The position numbers were made by a program, and so were the translations under genes. The notes beneath the pieces were generated by a model. The model worked only from the letters and a program-made list of their open reading frames with translations. It ran no database searches and was not told where the DNA came from. A DNA stretch of 40,991 bases from Phycisphaerales bacterium. Its GTDB lineage: Bacteria; Planctomycetota; Phycisphaerae; Tepidisphaerales; Tepidisphaeraceae. Below are positions 28,716 to 36,541 of the stretch, piece by piece (within the stretch, counting starts at the first letter, position 1; every line of letters begins with the position of its first letter). The stretch covers positions 1 to 40,991 of the forward strand of contig JANYKD010000361.1 of NCBI GenBank assembly GCA_025361735.1. Reading direction: 5' to 3'.

Positions 28716-30560
28716 CTACTTGCTGTTTGCAGCAGCCCCGTGAATCACATCCGCGAGCGATTGCGTGCCGTAGACGCCGGCCAGTTGGACGGGGTCGGTC
28801 GAGTTGGGTGCGTATACGGCGGTCAGGGGAATGCCGCCCGTGGAGTTCAGTTTTCGCAGCAAGGTCCAGCCGGCCGCGTCGCGGGCGGTGAGGTCGGCCT
28901 TGATGGCGATGACTTTGTTCTGTTTCAAGAGTTCCACCGTGGCGGCGTCGTGGAAGACGCTGGCTTCGACAAACTGGCAACTCAGGCACCAGCCGGCCGT
29001 GAATTTGACGAGCACGATCTGGTGGCCGGCGCGGGCTTTGGCGAAGGTGTCGTCGGAATAGTGTTCCCAGGGGACGGACGCGGTGGCACCGGTGGCGGAC
29101 CAGCCGGTCATGCGCATGGCCAGCGCCGCCACGGAGCCGGTGACCATCACTGCGATGCAGGAACTGATGACCACGGCGGCGACTCTGGGCGCGATCCGGA
29201 TGGTGCGATCGAGCAGCCAGAAGGAAGCGGCGGCGGCCACGGGGACGGGCGCCCACCAGTAGAACGGGGAAGGAATCAGTCGGGTGGCGGCAAAATAGAC
29301 GGCAAAGCCGAGCAGGATGAAGCCGGTCATTTGCTTGACCATCTCGGCCCACGGGCCGACGCGGGGGAATTTCCGCATGGCTTCGGGGAAGATGCTCAGC
29401 ACCAGGTAGGGGAAACTCATGCCGACCCCGACCATGGCGACAGCGGGGACGCCGATCCAGGTGGGATGGCCGCTCGCCCAGAGCAGCAGCGGCGGGAAGA
29501 GCGGCGCCGTGCAGGGTGTGGAAAAGGCGGCCGTCAGCACGCCCCAGAAGAAGTTGCCGCCGGCGGTGTCGTGGCGGGGGGAGAAATTGTAGACGGATGT
29601 CGGCAGGACGAACGAGAAGACACCGAACATGGCCAGGCCCATGCCGAGCATGAGGACCACGACGGACCACGCGAACCAGGGGTTGCTGAACTGTTCACCC
29701 CAGGTGAAGACTTTGAAAACGGGCACCAGCAGCGCGAGCAGGATGAAGACCGCGATAACACCCAGACTGAAGATGCCGGCGAGAAAAACGGTTCGGCCGC
29801 GGTTGTGCTGGGAGACTTCGTAGAAGCCGATGATCTTCAGCGGCAACACCGGGAGCACGCAGGGCATGACGTTGAAGATGATGCCGACGAGGAACGCCAG
29901 GCCAAAGGCGGCCAGGACGGAGCCCGGTTTGTAATCGCCATCATACAGGACCGGCGAAGCGGCTTTCGGCGCTTTCGGCGTACCAGTTGCGACGGCTCGC
30001 GCGGCCCCGGGTTGGGTCGTCGGGCCGGGTTTGTAGGACTTGAAAACCTCGACGTTCGCCGGCTGAACCTCCTGCCCGGCCGGGAGAATTTCGGTCTTGA
30101 GAGTGACGGGCTTCTCTTCGGGTTGGAAGCAGGCTTTGTCATCGCAGATCTGATAGGAAAGTTTGGTCGACAGCGTGATGGCGCCGGGTTTGGCCGCGGG
30201 GTCGACCTTGATGGGGATGAAGATGACGGTGTGGCCTTCGTAGACGCTGATTTTTCCGAGGGCTTTGTAGTCGTGGACGATGCCGGGCGGGTATTGGATG
30301 GGGCCGAGGGTCAGGCCGGGGGATTTGTCGAACGTGACATCGAACGGCACGGCGAATTCGTCGATGGGTTTATGCGATTGGGCGTGGAATTTGTCGGCAA
30401 TATCGAAGATGACGGCCGCCACATGGTCGCCGCCGGGTTTGAGGGCGGTGGTGTTGAGCAGGAGTTGGCCGGTGAGGCGTTCCTGACCCCACGCGGGGTG
30501 CGCGAGGGTGGCCACGCAGAGGAGTATGAAGAAAGCGAAATGTCGAGTGCGGTAGGGCAT
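28716..30560 (-). CDS. dsbD: DsbD-family thiol:disulfide interchange protein
   Basis: A 614-residue protein that moves electrons from cytoplasmic thioredoxin to the periplasm. Signal peptide (1-25); N-terminal DsbD-alpha domain with CDDKACF (Cys139, Cys144); central transmembrane domain with about eight helices and redox cysteines Cys234 in FNVMPCVLP and Cys350 in FSTPCTAPL; C-terminal thioredoxin-like domain with WCLSC (Cys525, Cys528) and cis-Pro in GIPLTAV. All six redox cysteines are present. Start 30560 gives a proper signal peptide; no Shine-Dalgarno is visible. It is divergent from an Rrf2 regulator 100 bases away, so redox-linked control is plausible but inferred. Confidence 0.93.
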   Translation of the reverse strand: MPYRTRHFAFFILLCVATLAHPAWGQERLTGQLLLNTTALKPGGDHVAAVIFDIADKFHAQSHKPIDEFAVPFDVTFDKSPGLTLGPIQYPPGIVHDYKALGKISVYEGHTVIFIPIKVDPAAKPGAITLSTKLSYQICDDKACFQPEEKPVTLKTEILPAGQEVQPANVEVFKSYKPGPTTQPGAARAVATGTPKAPKAASPVLYDGDYKPGSVLAAFGLAFLVGIIFNVMPCVLPVLPLKIIGFYEVSQHNRGRTVFLAGIFSLGVIAVFILLALLVPVFKVFTWGEQFSNPWFAWSVVVLMLGMGLAMFGVFSFVLPTSVYNFSPRHDTAGGNFFWGVLTAAFSTPCTAPLFPPLLLWASGHPTWIGVPAVAMVGVGMSFPYLVLSIFPEAMRKFPRVGPWAEMVKQMTGFILLGFAVYFAATRLIPSPFYWWAPVPVAAAASFWLLDRTIRIAPRVAAVVISSCIAVMVTGSVAALAMRMTGWSATGATASVPWEHYSDDTFAKARAGHQIVLVKFTAGWCLSCQFVEASVFHDAATVELLKQNKVIAIKADLTARDAAGWTLLRKLNSTGGIPLTAVYAPNSTDPVQLAGVYGTQSLADVIHGAAANSK

Positions 30561-30605
30561 GGTAATAATAGTAATCCATGAAGCGGGGTGAAGTTATTCC
30601 AATAA

Positions 30606-30633
30606 TTGACACTCCACGGGGTTTGCGTACCAT
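30606..30633 (+). promoter_or_regulatory. Sigma-70-type promoter of the Rrf2 gene
   Basis: TTGACA (30606-30611), a perfect -35, is followed after 16 bases by TACCAT (30628-30633, 4 of 6). The start site would be near 30640, leaving a short leader containing GGAG (30650-30653) and the TTG start at 30661. Confidence 0.6.
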
Positions 30634-30660
30634 TTCGATAGGATTTGTTGGAGACATGAT

Positions 30661-31095
30661 TTGAGGCTATCAAAACGAACCGAATACGGGTTAAGGGCGG
30701 TCGTGCAGTTGGCGCGGCTCTGGCCGCGCAGCTACGTGCAGTCCAAGGACCTTTCCGTATACGAGAACCTGCCGACGAAGTTCCTTGAGTCGATTCTGCT
30801 GGCATTGCGACGGGGCGGTTTTCTGGACAGCAAAGTGGGTAGCGGCGGCGGGTACCGGCTGTCGCGTTCGCCGCGGGAGGTAAGCGTTGGCGAGATCATC
30901 CGGCGGTTGGAAGGGCGGCTGACCGTGAAGGAACCGGCCCCGCGGGCGGAGACGTCGCCGGGCGAGGTGGCCGTACACTTGCTGAACGAGCGGTTGACCG
31001 ACGCTACCGACCGCGTACTGGACGCGATGACGCTGGAAGAACTGATGGAGCAGGTGTCGAAGCTGGCGACCGCGCAGCAGATGTACTATATTTAG
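30661..31095 (+). CDS. Rrf2-family transcriptional regulator
   Basis: A 144-residue DNA-binding protein. The winged helix-turn-helix covers about 1-70: RLSKRTEYGLRAVVQLARL, recognition-helix segment NLPTKFLESILLALRRGGFLDSKVGSGGGYRLSRSPREVSVGEIIRRLEG. There is no cysteine at all, so the three-Cys iron-sulfur site of IscR/NsrR is absent and sensing must differ. The start is TTG at 30661 with GGAG 7 bases upstream; the ATG at 30656 is out of frame and quickly stopped. It is divergent from dsbD, which may be its target, or it may repress itself. Its stop codon TAG coincides with the first bases of an inverted repeat. Confidence 0.88.
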   Translation: MRLSKRTEYGLRAVVQLARLWPRSYVQSKDLSVYENLPTKFLESILLALRRGGFLDSKVGSGGGYRLSRSPREVSVGEIIRRLEGRLTVKEPAPRAETSPGEVAVHLLNERLTDATDRVLDAMTLEELMEQVSKLATAQQMYYI

Positions 31096-31178
31096 TTGAT
31101 GGTTGGTAGTTGATAGTTGATAGTCTGCGGTGATGGGTTCCTCGTAACTATCAACTATGAACCATCAACTATCAACTA
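31093..31178. repeat. Word-built inverted repeat with 32-base arms, overlapping a stop codon
   Basis: Left arm 31093-31124 and right arm 31147-31178 pair at 28 of 32 positions; two of the four mismatches are G-T wobbles. The spacer is 22 bases. Each arm is three or four near-tandem copies of TAGTTGA. The TAG that starts the left arm is the Rrf2 stop codon, and the right arm ends about 18 bases before the DedA ATG, next to its Shine-Dalgarno. A transcript could fold into a long hairpin. Confidence 0.85.
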
Positions 31179-31196
31179 GTAGCGAGAGGACGTGGG

Positions 31197-31889
31197 ATGA
31201 GGCTGTGGAATTGCTCGTTTCTGGCGGCGCTGGACGTGACCACTCGCGTGCAGGGGTGGTTTGAGGCGGGGGGATACGTTGTCCTGTTTGGGCTGCTGTT
31301 CTCGTGCGGGTTGGGATTGCCGCTGCCGGAGGATATTCCGCTGCTGATGGCCGGGGTGTTTGTTTATCACGGCAAGATGCAGTTGGTGTGGGCGTGCATC
31401 CTGGCGTGGTGCGGGATCATCGGCGGGGACTGTGTACTCTACAACATGGGCAAACGCTACGGCATGAATATCACACGCGTGCCGTTTGTAGGCAAGCATG
31501 TCACTGAAGCACGAATCAGGCAGGCCGAGAAGCTGTTCGAGAAATACGGCGTCTGGGTGGTGGCCGTCGGGCGGTTGTTCGCGGGCGTTCGCGGCGGGAT
31601 GGTCGTGGCGGCGGGGACGATTCGCTACAACTTCGTGAAGTTCATCATCGCCGACGGGCTGGCGGCGCTGGTCAGCGGAGGGATATGGGTCTGGCTGGGC
31701 TGGTGGGGCGCCAAGACGATCGGTGACCCGGCGACAATCATGCAACGGGCCGAACCGTACAAGTTCCGGATAACGCTGGGCCTGGCGATCGCGGCGATCC
31801 TGGTCATTCTCTATCTTGTCTGGCGTCACCGGCGGAAGGCGACGATCAGTCAGGTGCTGGCGGCGAAAGCAGCGGCTGCGGAGAAATGA
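31197..31889 (+). CDS. DedA/VTT-family membrane protein
   Basis: A 230-residue polytopic membrane protein of the DedA family. Residues 39-52 carry the family motif LGLPLPEDIPLLMAG (Glu45, Asp46), and 124-140 carry VGRLFAGVRGGMVVAAG (Arg126, Arg132), the usual G-R-x-x-x-G-x-R box. About five hydrophobic segments; a C-terminal helix (LGLAIAAILVILYLVWRHRR) is followed by a basic tail. DedA proteins are thought to be lipid scramblases, including undecaprenyl-phosphate carriers, or proton-driven transporters. GAGAGGA lies upstream of the ATG. Its TGA stop is the first part of a dispersed repeat. Confidence 0.9.
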   Translation: MRLWNCSFLAALDVTTRVQGWFEAGGYVVLFGLLFSCGLGLPLPEDIPLLMAGVFVYHGKMQLVWACILAWCGIIGGDCVLYNMGKRYGMNITRVPFVGKHVTEARIRQAEKLFEKYGVWVVAVGRLFAGVRGGMVVAAGTIRYNFVKFIIADGLAALVSGGIWVWLGWWGAKTIGDPATIMQRAEPYKFRITLGLAIAAILVILYLVWRHRRKATISQVLAAKAAAAEK

Positions 31890-32031
31890 CGAAACTCGAA
31901 ATTCGAATACTGAATCAAATCCGAAAACCGAATGACGAATAACGACTTGGCTCTGATGGATTCTGGGCGTGAGGTCTGCGTTTTATCATTTTGAATTCGG
32001 ATTTGATTCGGTATTCGGGTTTCGAATTTCG
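31886..32031. repeat. Dispersed inverted repeat, copy 1 (36-base core arms)
   Basis: Core arms 31890-31925 and 31996-32031 pair at 32 of 36 positions, with a 70-base spacer and weaker pairing further inward. Arms are built from near-tandem words like CGAAATTCGAATACTGAATC. Bases 31886-31936 match 37702-37752 at 45 of 51 positions, so the two are copies of one family. The DedA stop codon TGA (31887-31889) is part of the shared sequence. Confidence 0.88.
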
Positions 32032-32052
32032 GATTTCCAGCAGCAGTCAGTC

Positions 32053-32268
32053 TCACTTTCGGTTCAACGGGAGCTCATCCCGGGCTTGCTCGATACGTCT
32101 GGCCAGCGTATTGCCCCAGGCGGCGCCGACGAGGCTGAAAACCTGCATCACGACGAAGCAGATCCCGGCCAGCAGCCAGGTCTTGTCGAAGTAGAACCGC
32201 ATCACCAGGCAGACGCCGATGATGAAGATTTGCGTGGCTATCAGCCGGCGGCGGTATAGTTCCCACAT
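32053..32268 (-). CDS. Small two-helix membrane protein, 71 residues
   Basis: A short protein with two hydrophobic segments (LIATQIFIIGVCLVMRFYF and WLLAGICFVVMQVFSLVGAAW) and a basic C-terminal tail (ARRIEQARDELPLNRK). The composition is clearly that of a real membrane protein. The family is not recognised. The ATG at 32268 has no Shine-Dalgarno, but a TATACT hexamer ends 7 bases upstream, which points to a leaderless transcript. It is divergent from the large secreted-protein gene, 35 bases away, and convergent with dedA across the dispersed repeat. Confidence 0.6.
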   Translation of the reverse strand: MWELYRRRLIATQIFIIGVCLVMRFYFDKTWLLAGICFVVMQVFSLVGAAWGNTLARRIEQARDELPLNRK

Positions 32269-32275
32269 GTCGGGT

Positions 32276-32281
32276 AGTATA
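32276..32281 (-). promoter_or_regulatory. -10 element of a probable leaderless promoter (small membrane protein)
   Basis: On the minus strand TATACT (5 of 6) ends 7 bases before the ATG at 32268; the intervening ACCCGAC has no Shine-Dalgarno. Confidence 0.5.
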
Positions 32282-32303
32282 GCCGGACTTTCCGGAGGCC
32301 ACC

Positions 32304-34643
32304 ATGAACCATCGTCGTGTGCTTACGCTGTGTTGCCTGATGCTGGCCTGTCTGGCGGCCGGGCCGCGGAAGATCATCCGGGCGGATGAGACGCGGGCGA
32401 ATCTGCTCAAGCCGGACCGGTGGGCCGCGTATGTGGCGGGGTTTGCGCGGGATGGCGAGGCGTTTGCCTGCGACAATGCGGCCAGTGCCGATCGGCGGGC
32501 CGGGTTGCATCAGAGCATCGACCTGAACCAGACCGAGCCGTTGCCGATCGTCGCGTCGGCGGCCAGCCGGGCGGAGAACGTGGGTGGGTCGGCCGATGGG
32601 GATTACTCGCTCTATCTCGACCTGATCTTCACGGATGGCACGCATTTATGGGGACAGTCGGCCGCGTTCGCCACGGGAACCCACGATTGGCAGACGCGCA
32701 CGGTTCGCATTCTGCCGGAGAAGCCGATCAAGCGGCTGGAGTTCTATCTGCTGTTGCGGCAGCACTCCGGGAAGGCGTTTTTCCGCGAGATGCGGCTGCA
32801 ACAACTGGACATCCCGGCCGGTGCGGGCATGTTTGATGGCCAGCCGATTCTGCCGGATACCCCGCGCGAAGGGTTTCTGGTGCGCGATGTGGCGGCGGGG
32901 TCGGACTTCGTGCCGGTGGAAGGCGGCGAGGCGCTGGGTATTCGGATCGAGCCGCAAATGGATCGGCAGAAGGACGCGGCGTTCCAGCGAGTGAAGGTGA
33001 CCGACACCACCGGCCGCGATCGGGCAATTACGCTGATTTACACCAGGCCTGTGGAGGATCGTGCGTGGCAGTATCTGGCCTCGCCGCGGAACTCGGTGCC
33101 GGCGAAGGCGCCGAGCGAGTATCATCCGCGGTTATCGCAGGGACGGCTGGCGGTATTCCCGCTGGCGGCGGTGGGCGACGGGAAGATCGGCAGGGCGATC
33201 GCGCTGGATTTGGACCGGCCGGCCGTGTTTCGCGTGGGGTATGCGGCCGCGACGCGCGAGCTTTACATTGCCTTTGATATCGGTCTGACGCCCGAAAAGT
33301 CCTCGGCCGAGGTCGGCTTCGGCACGTTCGATTTCGACGCGGCGTGGCAACTGCGATCGGCGATGGCCCGCTACTACGAGTTGGCGCCGCGGGCCTTCGG
33401 CACGCGTATCCAGAGCCAGGGGCTGTGGATGCCGTTTACGAAGATCAGTTCGGTGCAGGGCTGGTCGGATTTCGGGTTCCGGTTCAAGGAAGGCAACGAC
33501 GAACCGGCGTGGGATGCCGCCAACAGTATTCTCACCTTCCGCTACACCGAGCCGATGACCTGGTGGATGAAGATGCCGGGGGAGATGCCGCGGACGCTGG
33601 AGGCGGCCATGGGCCAGGCCAGGACGCTGGCCGAGAAAGGGGATGCAAACGCCAAGGCGTTCCTGGCGAGCGGGTATCACGACGAGGCGGGGCGGCCGGT
33701 GGCGCGGATGCGCAATACGCCATGGTGCGACGGCGCGGTGTGGAGCATCAACAGCGCACCGGGCATCGCGGGCGATGTCACCGACTTCCGCAACAAATGG
33801 AACGCCGACCTGAGGAAAAAGTTGTATGACGGCAAGACGCCCCTGGCGGGAGAGTACGTCGACTCGGCCGAGGGGTATGTCACGGATGTCTACGACTACC
33901 GCCGCGAGCACTTCGCCGGCATGGCCACGCCGCTGACGTTCGCCCCGGACACAAATCGCCCGGCGACATTTCGCGGGCTGATCGCGTATGAATACATCCG
34001 CGCGCTGGCCGCGGACCTGGAACCCAAGGGCCGGTTCACGATGGCCAATGGCGCGCCCGGTGATCTCTGCTGGCTGGTCGGGCGGCTGGATGTCATGGGC
34101 ACCGAAACCGATTGGAACCCCGGCAACCAGTGGCGGCCAATGTCCGATTCGGAACTGATGCACCGCCGGATGCTCTGTGCCGGCAAGCCGTACTGTTTCC
34201 TGATGAACACGCGTTTCGAGCAGTTCACGCCGGTGCTGGTTGAGAAGTACATGAAGCGTTCCCTGGCCTACGGCATGTTCCCCGGCTTCTTCAGCCACAA
34301 TGCTTCGGAAGGCGCCTACTTCACGCGTCCGCAACTGTACAACCGTGATCGCGGGTTGTTCCGCAAGTACATCCCTCTCTGCCGCACGGTGGCCGAGGCC
34401 GGCTGGCAGCCCGTGACGCTGGCGCGCAGCAGCGACGAGCATGTATACGTCGAACGATTCGGCCGGAAATACCTGACGGTGTTCAACGACTCATCGCAGG
34501 CGAGGAAGGTCACAATCTCGCTCGATGGGCTGGAGCCCGGCGATGCGGGCGATCTCGTCGCCGGCCGGCCGATCGAGTGGAGCGGGGGCAAGGCGACGAT
34601 GACGCTTGATGCGGAGGATGTGGCAGTGATCGCGGTGCAATAG
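32304..34643 (+). CDS. Large secreted protein, probable glycoside hydrolase-like, family not assigned
   Basis: A 779-residue exported protein with a signal peptide (about 1-27, RVLTLCCLMLACLAAG). The first part (about 30-170) is sandwich-like (DGDYSLYLDLIFTDGTHLWGQSAAF); the middle and C-terminal parts look like a TIM-barrel glycosidase: SQGLWMPFTKISSVQGWSDFGFRF, EYVDSAEGYVTDVYDYRREHF, SEGAYFTRPQLYNRDRGLFRKY, and a final sandwich ending TMTLDAEDVAVIAVQ. Acidic residues in the barrel motifs could be catalytic, but I cannot match a family. GGAGG 6 bases before the ATG fixes the start. The surrounding genes suggest a role in glycan degradation. Confidence 0.72.
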   Translation: MNHRRVLTLCCLMLACLAAGPRKIIRADETRANLLKPDRWAAYVAGFARDGEAFACDNAASADRRAGLHQSIDLNQTEPLPIVASAASRAENVGGSADGDYSLYLDLIFTDGTHLWGQSAAFATGTHDWQTRTVRILPEKPIKRLEFYLLLRQHSGKAFFREMRLQQLDIPAGAGMFDGQPILPDTPREGFLVRDVAAGSDFVPVEGGEALGIRIEPQMDRQKDAAFQRVKVTDTTGRDRAITLIYTRPVEDRAWQYLASPRNSVPAKAPSEYHPRLSQGRLAVFPLAAVGDGKIGRAIALDLDRPAVFRVGYAAATRELYIAFDIGLTPEKSSAEVGFGTFDFDAAWQLRSAMARYYELAPRAFGTRIQSQGLWMPFTKISSVQGWSDFGFRFKEGNDEPAWDAANSILTFRYTEPMTWWMKMPGEMPRTLEAAMGQARTLAEKGDANAKAFLASGYHDEAGRPVARMRNTPWCDGAVWSINSAPGIAGDVTDFRNKWNADLRKKLYDGKTPLAGEYVDSAEGYVTDVYDYRREHFAGMATPLTFAPDTNRPATFRGLIAYEYIRALAADLEPKGRFTMANGAPGDLCWLVGRLDVMGTETDWNPGNQWRPMSDSELMHRRMLCAGKPYCFLMNTRFEQFTPVLVEKYMKRSLAYGMFPGFFSHNASEGAYFTRPQLYNRDRGLFRKYIPLCRTVAEAGWQPVTLARSSDEHVYVERFGRKYLTVFNDSSQARKVTISLDGLEPGDAGDLVAGRPIEWSGGKATMTLDAEDVAVIAVQ

Positions 34644-34656
34644 TCAGCGGATATTC

Positions 34657-34738
34657 GCCACGGATGTCACGGATTCCACGGATAATACATGGCGTCCATT
34701 GCCATACTCTTGTCCGTGTTATCCGTGAAATCCGTGGC
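34657..34738. repeat. Word-built inverted repeat (28-base arms)
   Basis: Arms 34657-34684 and 34711-34738 pair at 24 of 28 positions. Words are variants of CCACGGAT and TCACGGAT. The 26-base spacer has its own 5-bp stem (ATGGC 34689-34693, GCCAT 34701-34705). It starts 14 bases past the stop of the large secreted-protein gene and lies just upstream of the glycosyltransferase promoter. Confidence 0.8.
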
Positions 34739-34791
34739 TCAGTTCTTTCTTGTATTCGATCGTGGTCACAGCCCTTGCTAACTGTTCCGCG

Positions 34792-34797
34792 TATAAT
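34792..34797 (+). promoter_or_regulatory. -10 element of a probable leaderless promoter (glycosyltransferase)
   Basis: A perfect TATAAT ends 7 bases before the ATG at 34805, and the gap (AGCCTCC) holds no Shine-Dalgarno, so transcription should start at or next to the start codon. No convincing -35 is visible. Confidence 0.6.
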
Positions 34798-34804
34798 AGC
34801 CTCC

Positions 34805-36379
34805 ATGGCCCAAGACCGACCGATCAATGCCCACGCTGGCCGATGGCAGACCTGGCTCATCCGTCATACCGCGACCATCACCACTGTCGCGATTGCCTTT
34901 GGAATCCTCTGCCGCATCGCCCAGTATCTCGCCCGGATCTCCTTCTGGCATGACGAAGCCTATATCGTTCTAAACGTGTACAACCATGGCTACGCATCAT
35001 TGATCGGCGCTCTGGACCTTAACCAGACGGCCCCGCCGGCATTTCTCTGGGCCGTCAGGGCGTCGGTGCTGCAGATCGGTTTCGATGAGTTGGGTTTTCG
35101 GCTCACGCCGGTTGTTGGCTCCATCCTCGCCGTGATATTGTTCGCCGTGCTGGCGAGAAAGGTGCTGTCGCCGGTGGCCGCTCTGTTGGCGTTGGCGATG
35201 TTTGCTCTGTCGCCGAAATTGCTGGAGCACACGGCCGAGCTCAAGCAATATGCCACCGACGTGCTCGCGGCGATTCTGCTGACGCTGATCGCCATTGCTC
35301 CGCGGAACCAGGCCCAGGGCGTGCGGCTACTTCTGCTGTCCCTGGCCGCCGCAGCGTTGTTCTGGCTGGCCGAAACGTCGATCTTCGTGTTCGCGGGCAT
35401 TGTGCTTGCACTGACGCCTGCGGTTTGCCGCGGGCGGCGCCGGCAGTACCTCTGGTTCCTTAGCCTGACTGTGCCCGCCGCGTCGTTTGCGATTCTCTAC
35501 AAGCTGTCCATCAAGCCGCAATCGACTCCCTTCCTGTATTCCTACTGGAAGACGAATATGGCCGACTGGCATCGCTGGTATCTCCTGCCGATCTGGTCCG
35601 TCGGCCGGATGCTGGCGGTGGCGAACTATTCGTACGATCCGCTGGGCTGGCTGGTTCTTCCGCTGAGCGTTCTGGGTGGCTGGCGGCTGTATCGCCAGAA
35701 CGAAGTGCCCCCGGTGTCCTCACCGGCGGAAGCTGGGCAAGGGGATTCCGCCGGTGAGGACACCGGCGGCACGAAGACGCGACACGCGAGTGTCGCACGC
35801 AACGGCCGCGAATTGCTCGCGGTGTTGGTGCTTCCCGTGGCGGTCGTCTTCCTGGCGGCGTGTGCTGATCAGTACCCCATGGGCAAGCGGGTCACGTTAT
35901 TCCTGGCCCCATCGGTCTTGCTGTTGGCGGCCGCGGGCATGGAGGCTCTGCCGGGCTTGTTGCCGGTGCGGGCGAGGCGATTCTATCCATTGGCTGTCGC
36001 GGCCGTTGTGGGCGTCGGATTGGTGCCGGCAGTGTGGCATCTGGCGATCCCGCGCATGGAGTCGCATCTTCGCCCGGCCGTGGAGTTTGTTCGCGAGAAT
36101 CGGGCCCTGGACGAGCCGGTCTTCGTCGTGGGCACCAATTCCCACAAGATATTTCAGGCCTATTGGCGGCACGTCGACAGCCTGATCACCTTTCCCACGG
36201 ACTTGCCGCAGACCGTCGGTCCCGCTCGATTCTGGGTCGTGTTCGAGTTCGATCCGTCGCAGGGTATGCGCAAGCGCCTGCCGTCGCTGCAGCGAGCGCG
36301 GGCGATGGCCAGGGAGGAGAAGGCCTTCGTCGGCTCCGGCGGGGCGGCATATCTATTTGCCCGAAAAGACATACATTAA
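34805..36379 (+). CDS. GT-C fold membrane glycosyltransferase (ArnT/RgtA-like)
   Basis: A 524-residue polytopic protein with roughly ten to twelve membrane helices. The catalytic acidic pair in the first periplasmic loop is Asp50-Glu51 in RISFWHDEAYIVLNV; further loops show LDLNQTAPPAFLWAVRAS and HTAELKQYATDV, as in GT39/GT83-related GT-C enzymes. Such enzymes move sugars from polyprenyl-phosphate donors to lipids, glycans or proteins on the outer face of the membrane. The start at 34805 is supported by a TATAAT 7 bases upstream. A 27-base palindrome (35705-35772) is inserted in frame and encodes about residues 301-323 in a loop, with no loss of frame. The stop TAA is inside the following repeat. 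Confidence 0.82.
   Translation: MAQDRPINAHAGRWQTWLIRHTATITTVAIAFGILCRIAQYLARISFWHDEAYIVLNVYNHGYASLIGALDLNQTAPPAFLWAVRASVLQIGFDELGFRLTPVVGSILAVILFAVLARKVLSPVAALLALAMFALSPKLLEHTAELKQYATDVLAAILLTLIAIAPRNQAQGVRLLLLSLAAAALFWLAETSIFVFAGIVLALTPAVCRGRRRQYLWFLSLTVPAASFAILYKLSIKPQSTPFLYSYWKTNMADWHRWYLLPIWSVGRMLAVANYSYDPLGWLVLPLSVLGGWRLYRQNEVPPVSSPAEAGQGDSAGEDTGGTKTRHASVARNGRELLAVLVLPVAVVFLAACADQYPMGKRVTLFLAPSVLLLAAAGMEALPGLLPVRARRFYPLAVAAVVGVGLVPAVWHLAIPRMESHLRPAVEFVRENRALDEPVFVVGTNSHKIFQAYWRHVDSLITFPTDLPQTVGPARFWVVFEFDPSQGMRKRLPSLQRARAMAREEKAFVGSGGAAYLFARKDIH
35705..35772. repeat. Palindrome inserted in frame inside the glycosyltransferase gene
   Basis: Arms 35705-35731 and 35746-35772 pair at 26 of 27 positions (21 perfect in the core), with a 14-base spacer. 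It encodes a Pro/Ser/Gly-rich loop. A second short hairpin follows at 35779-35796 (GCGACAC / GTGTCGC). Confidence 0.85.
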
Positions 36380-36530
36380 ACACGAAGACACGAAGGCACG
36401 AAGCGATTTCTGGTTGACTGAAAACGACCGAGAAATCAATGCTCGTAATTCATGACATAAGGCGCTCGGTTTCTGCGAGGTCGTGCATGAACCAAGAACC
36501 GCTTCGTGTCTTCGTGCCTTCGTGTTTAAT
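36375..36530. repeat. Word-built inverted repeat (31-base outer arms), overlapping a stop codon
   Basis: Outer arms 36375-36405 and 36500-36530 pair at 29 of 31 positions and are built from the word ACACGAAG in near-tandem. Weaker pairing continues inward for about 15 bases. The glycosyltransferase TAA stop (36377-36379) lies in the left arm, and the right arm ends 11 bases before the stop of the convergent aminopeptidase gene. The 160-base gap between the genes is almost all repeat. Confidence 0.88.
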
Positions 36531-36541
36531 CCGCGCATTTC

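Noticed and set aside
26244-30581. A 1445-codon plus-strand open frame opposite the GH123-like and DsbD genes
   Set aside because: It is antisense to two well-supported genes; its residues show the Gly/Arg/Val/Asp bias of a high-GC shadow frame and no domain.
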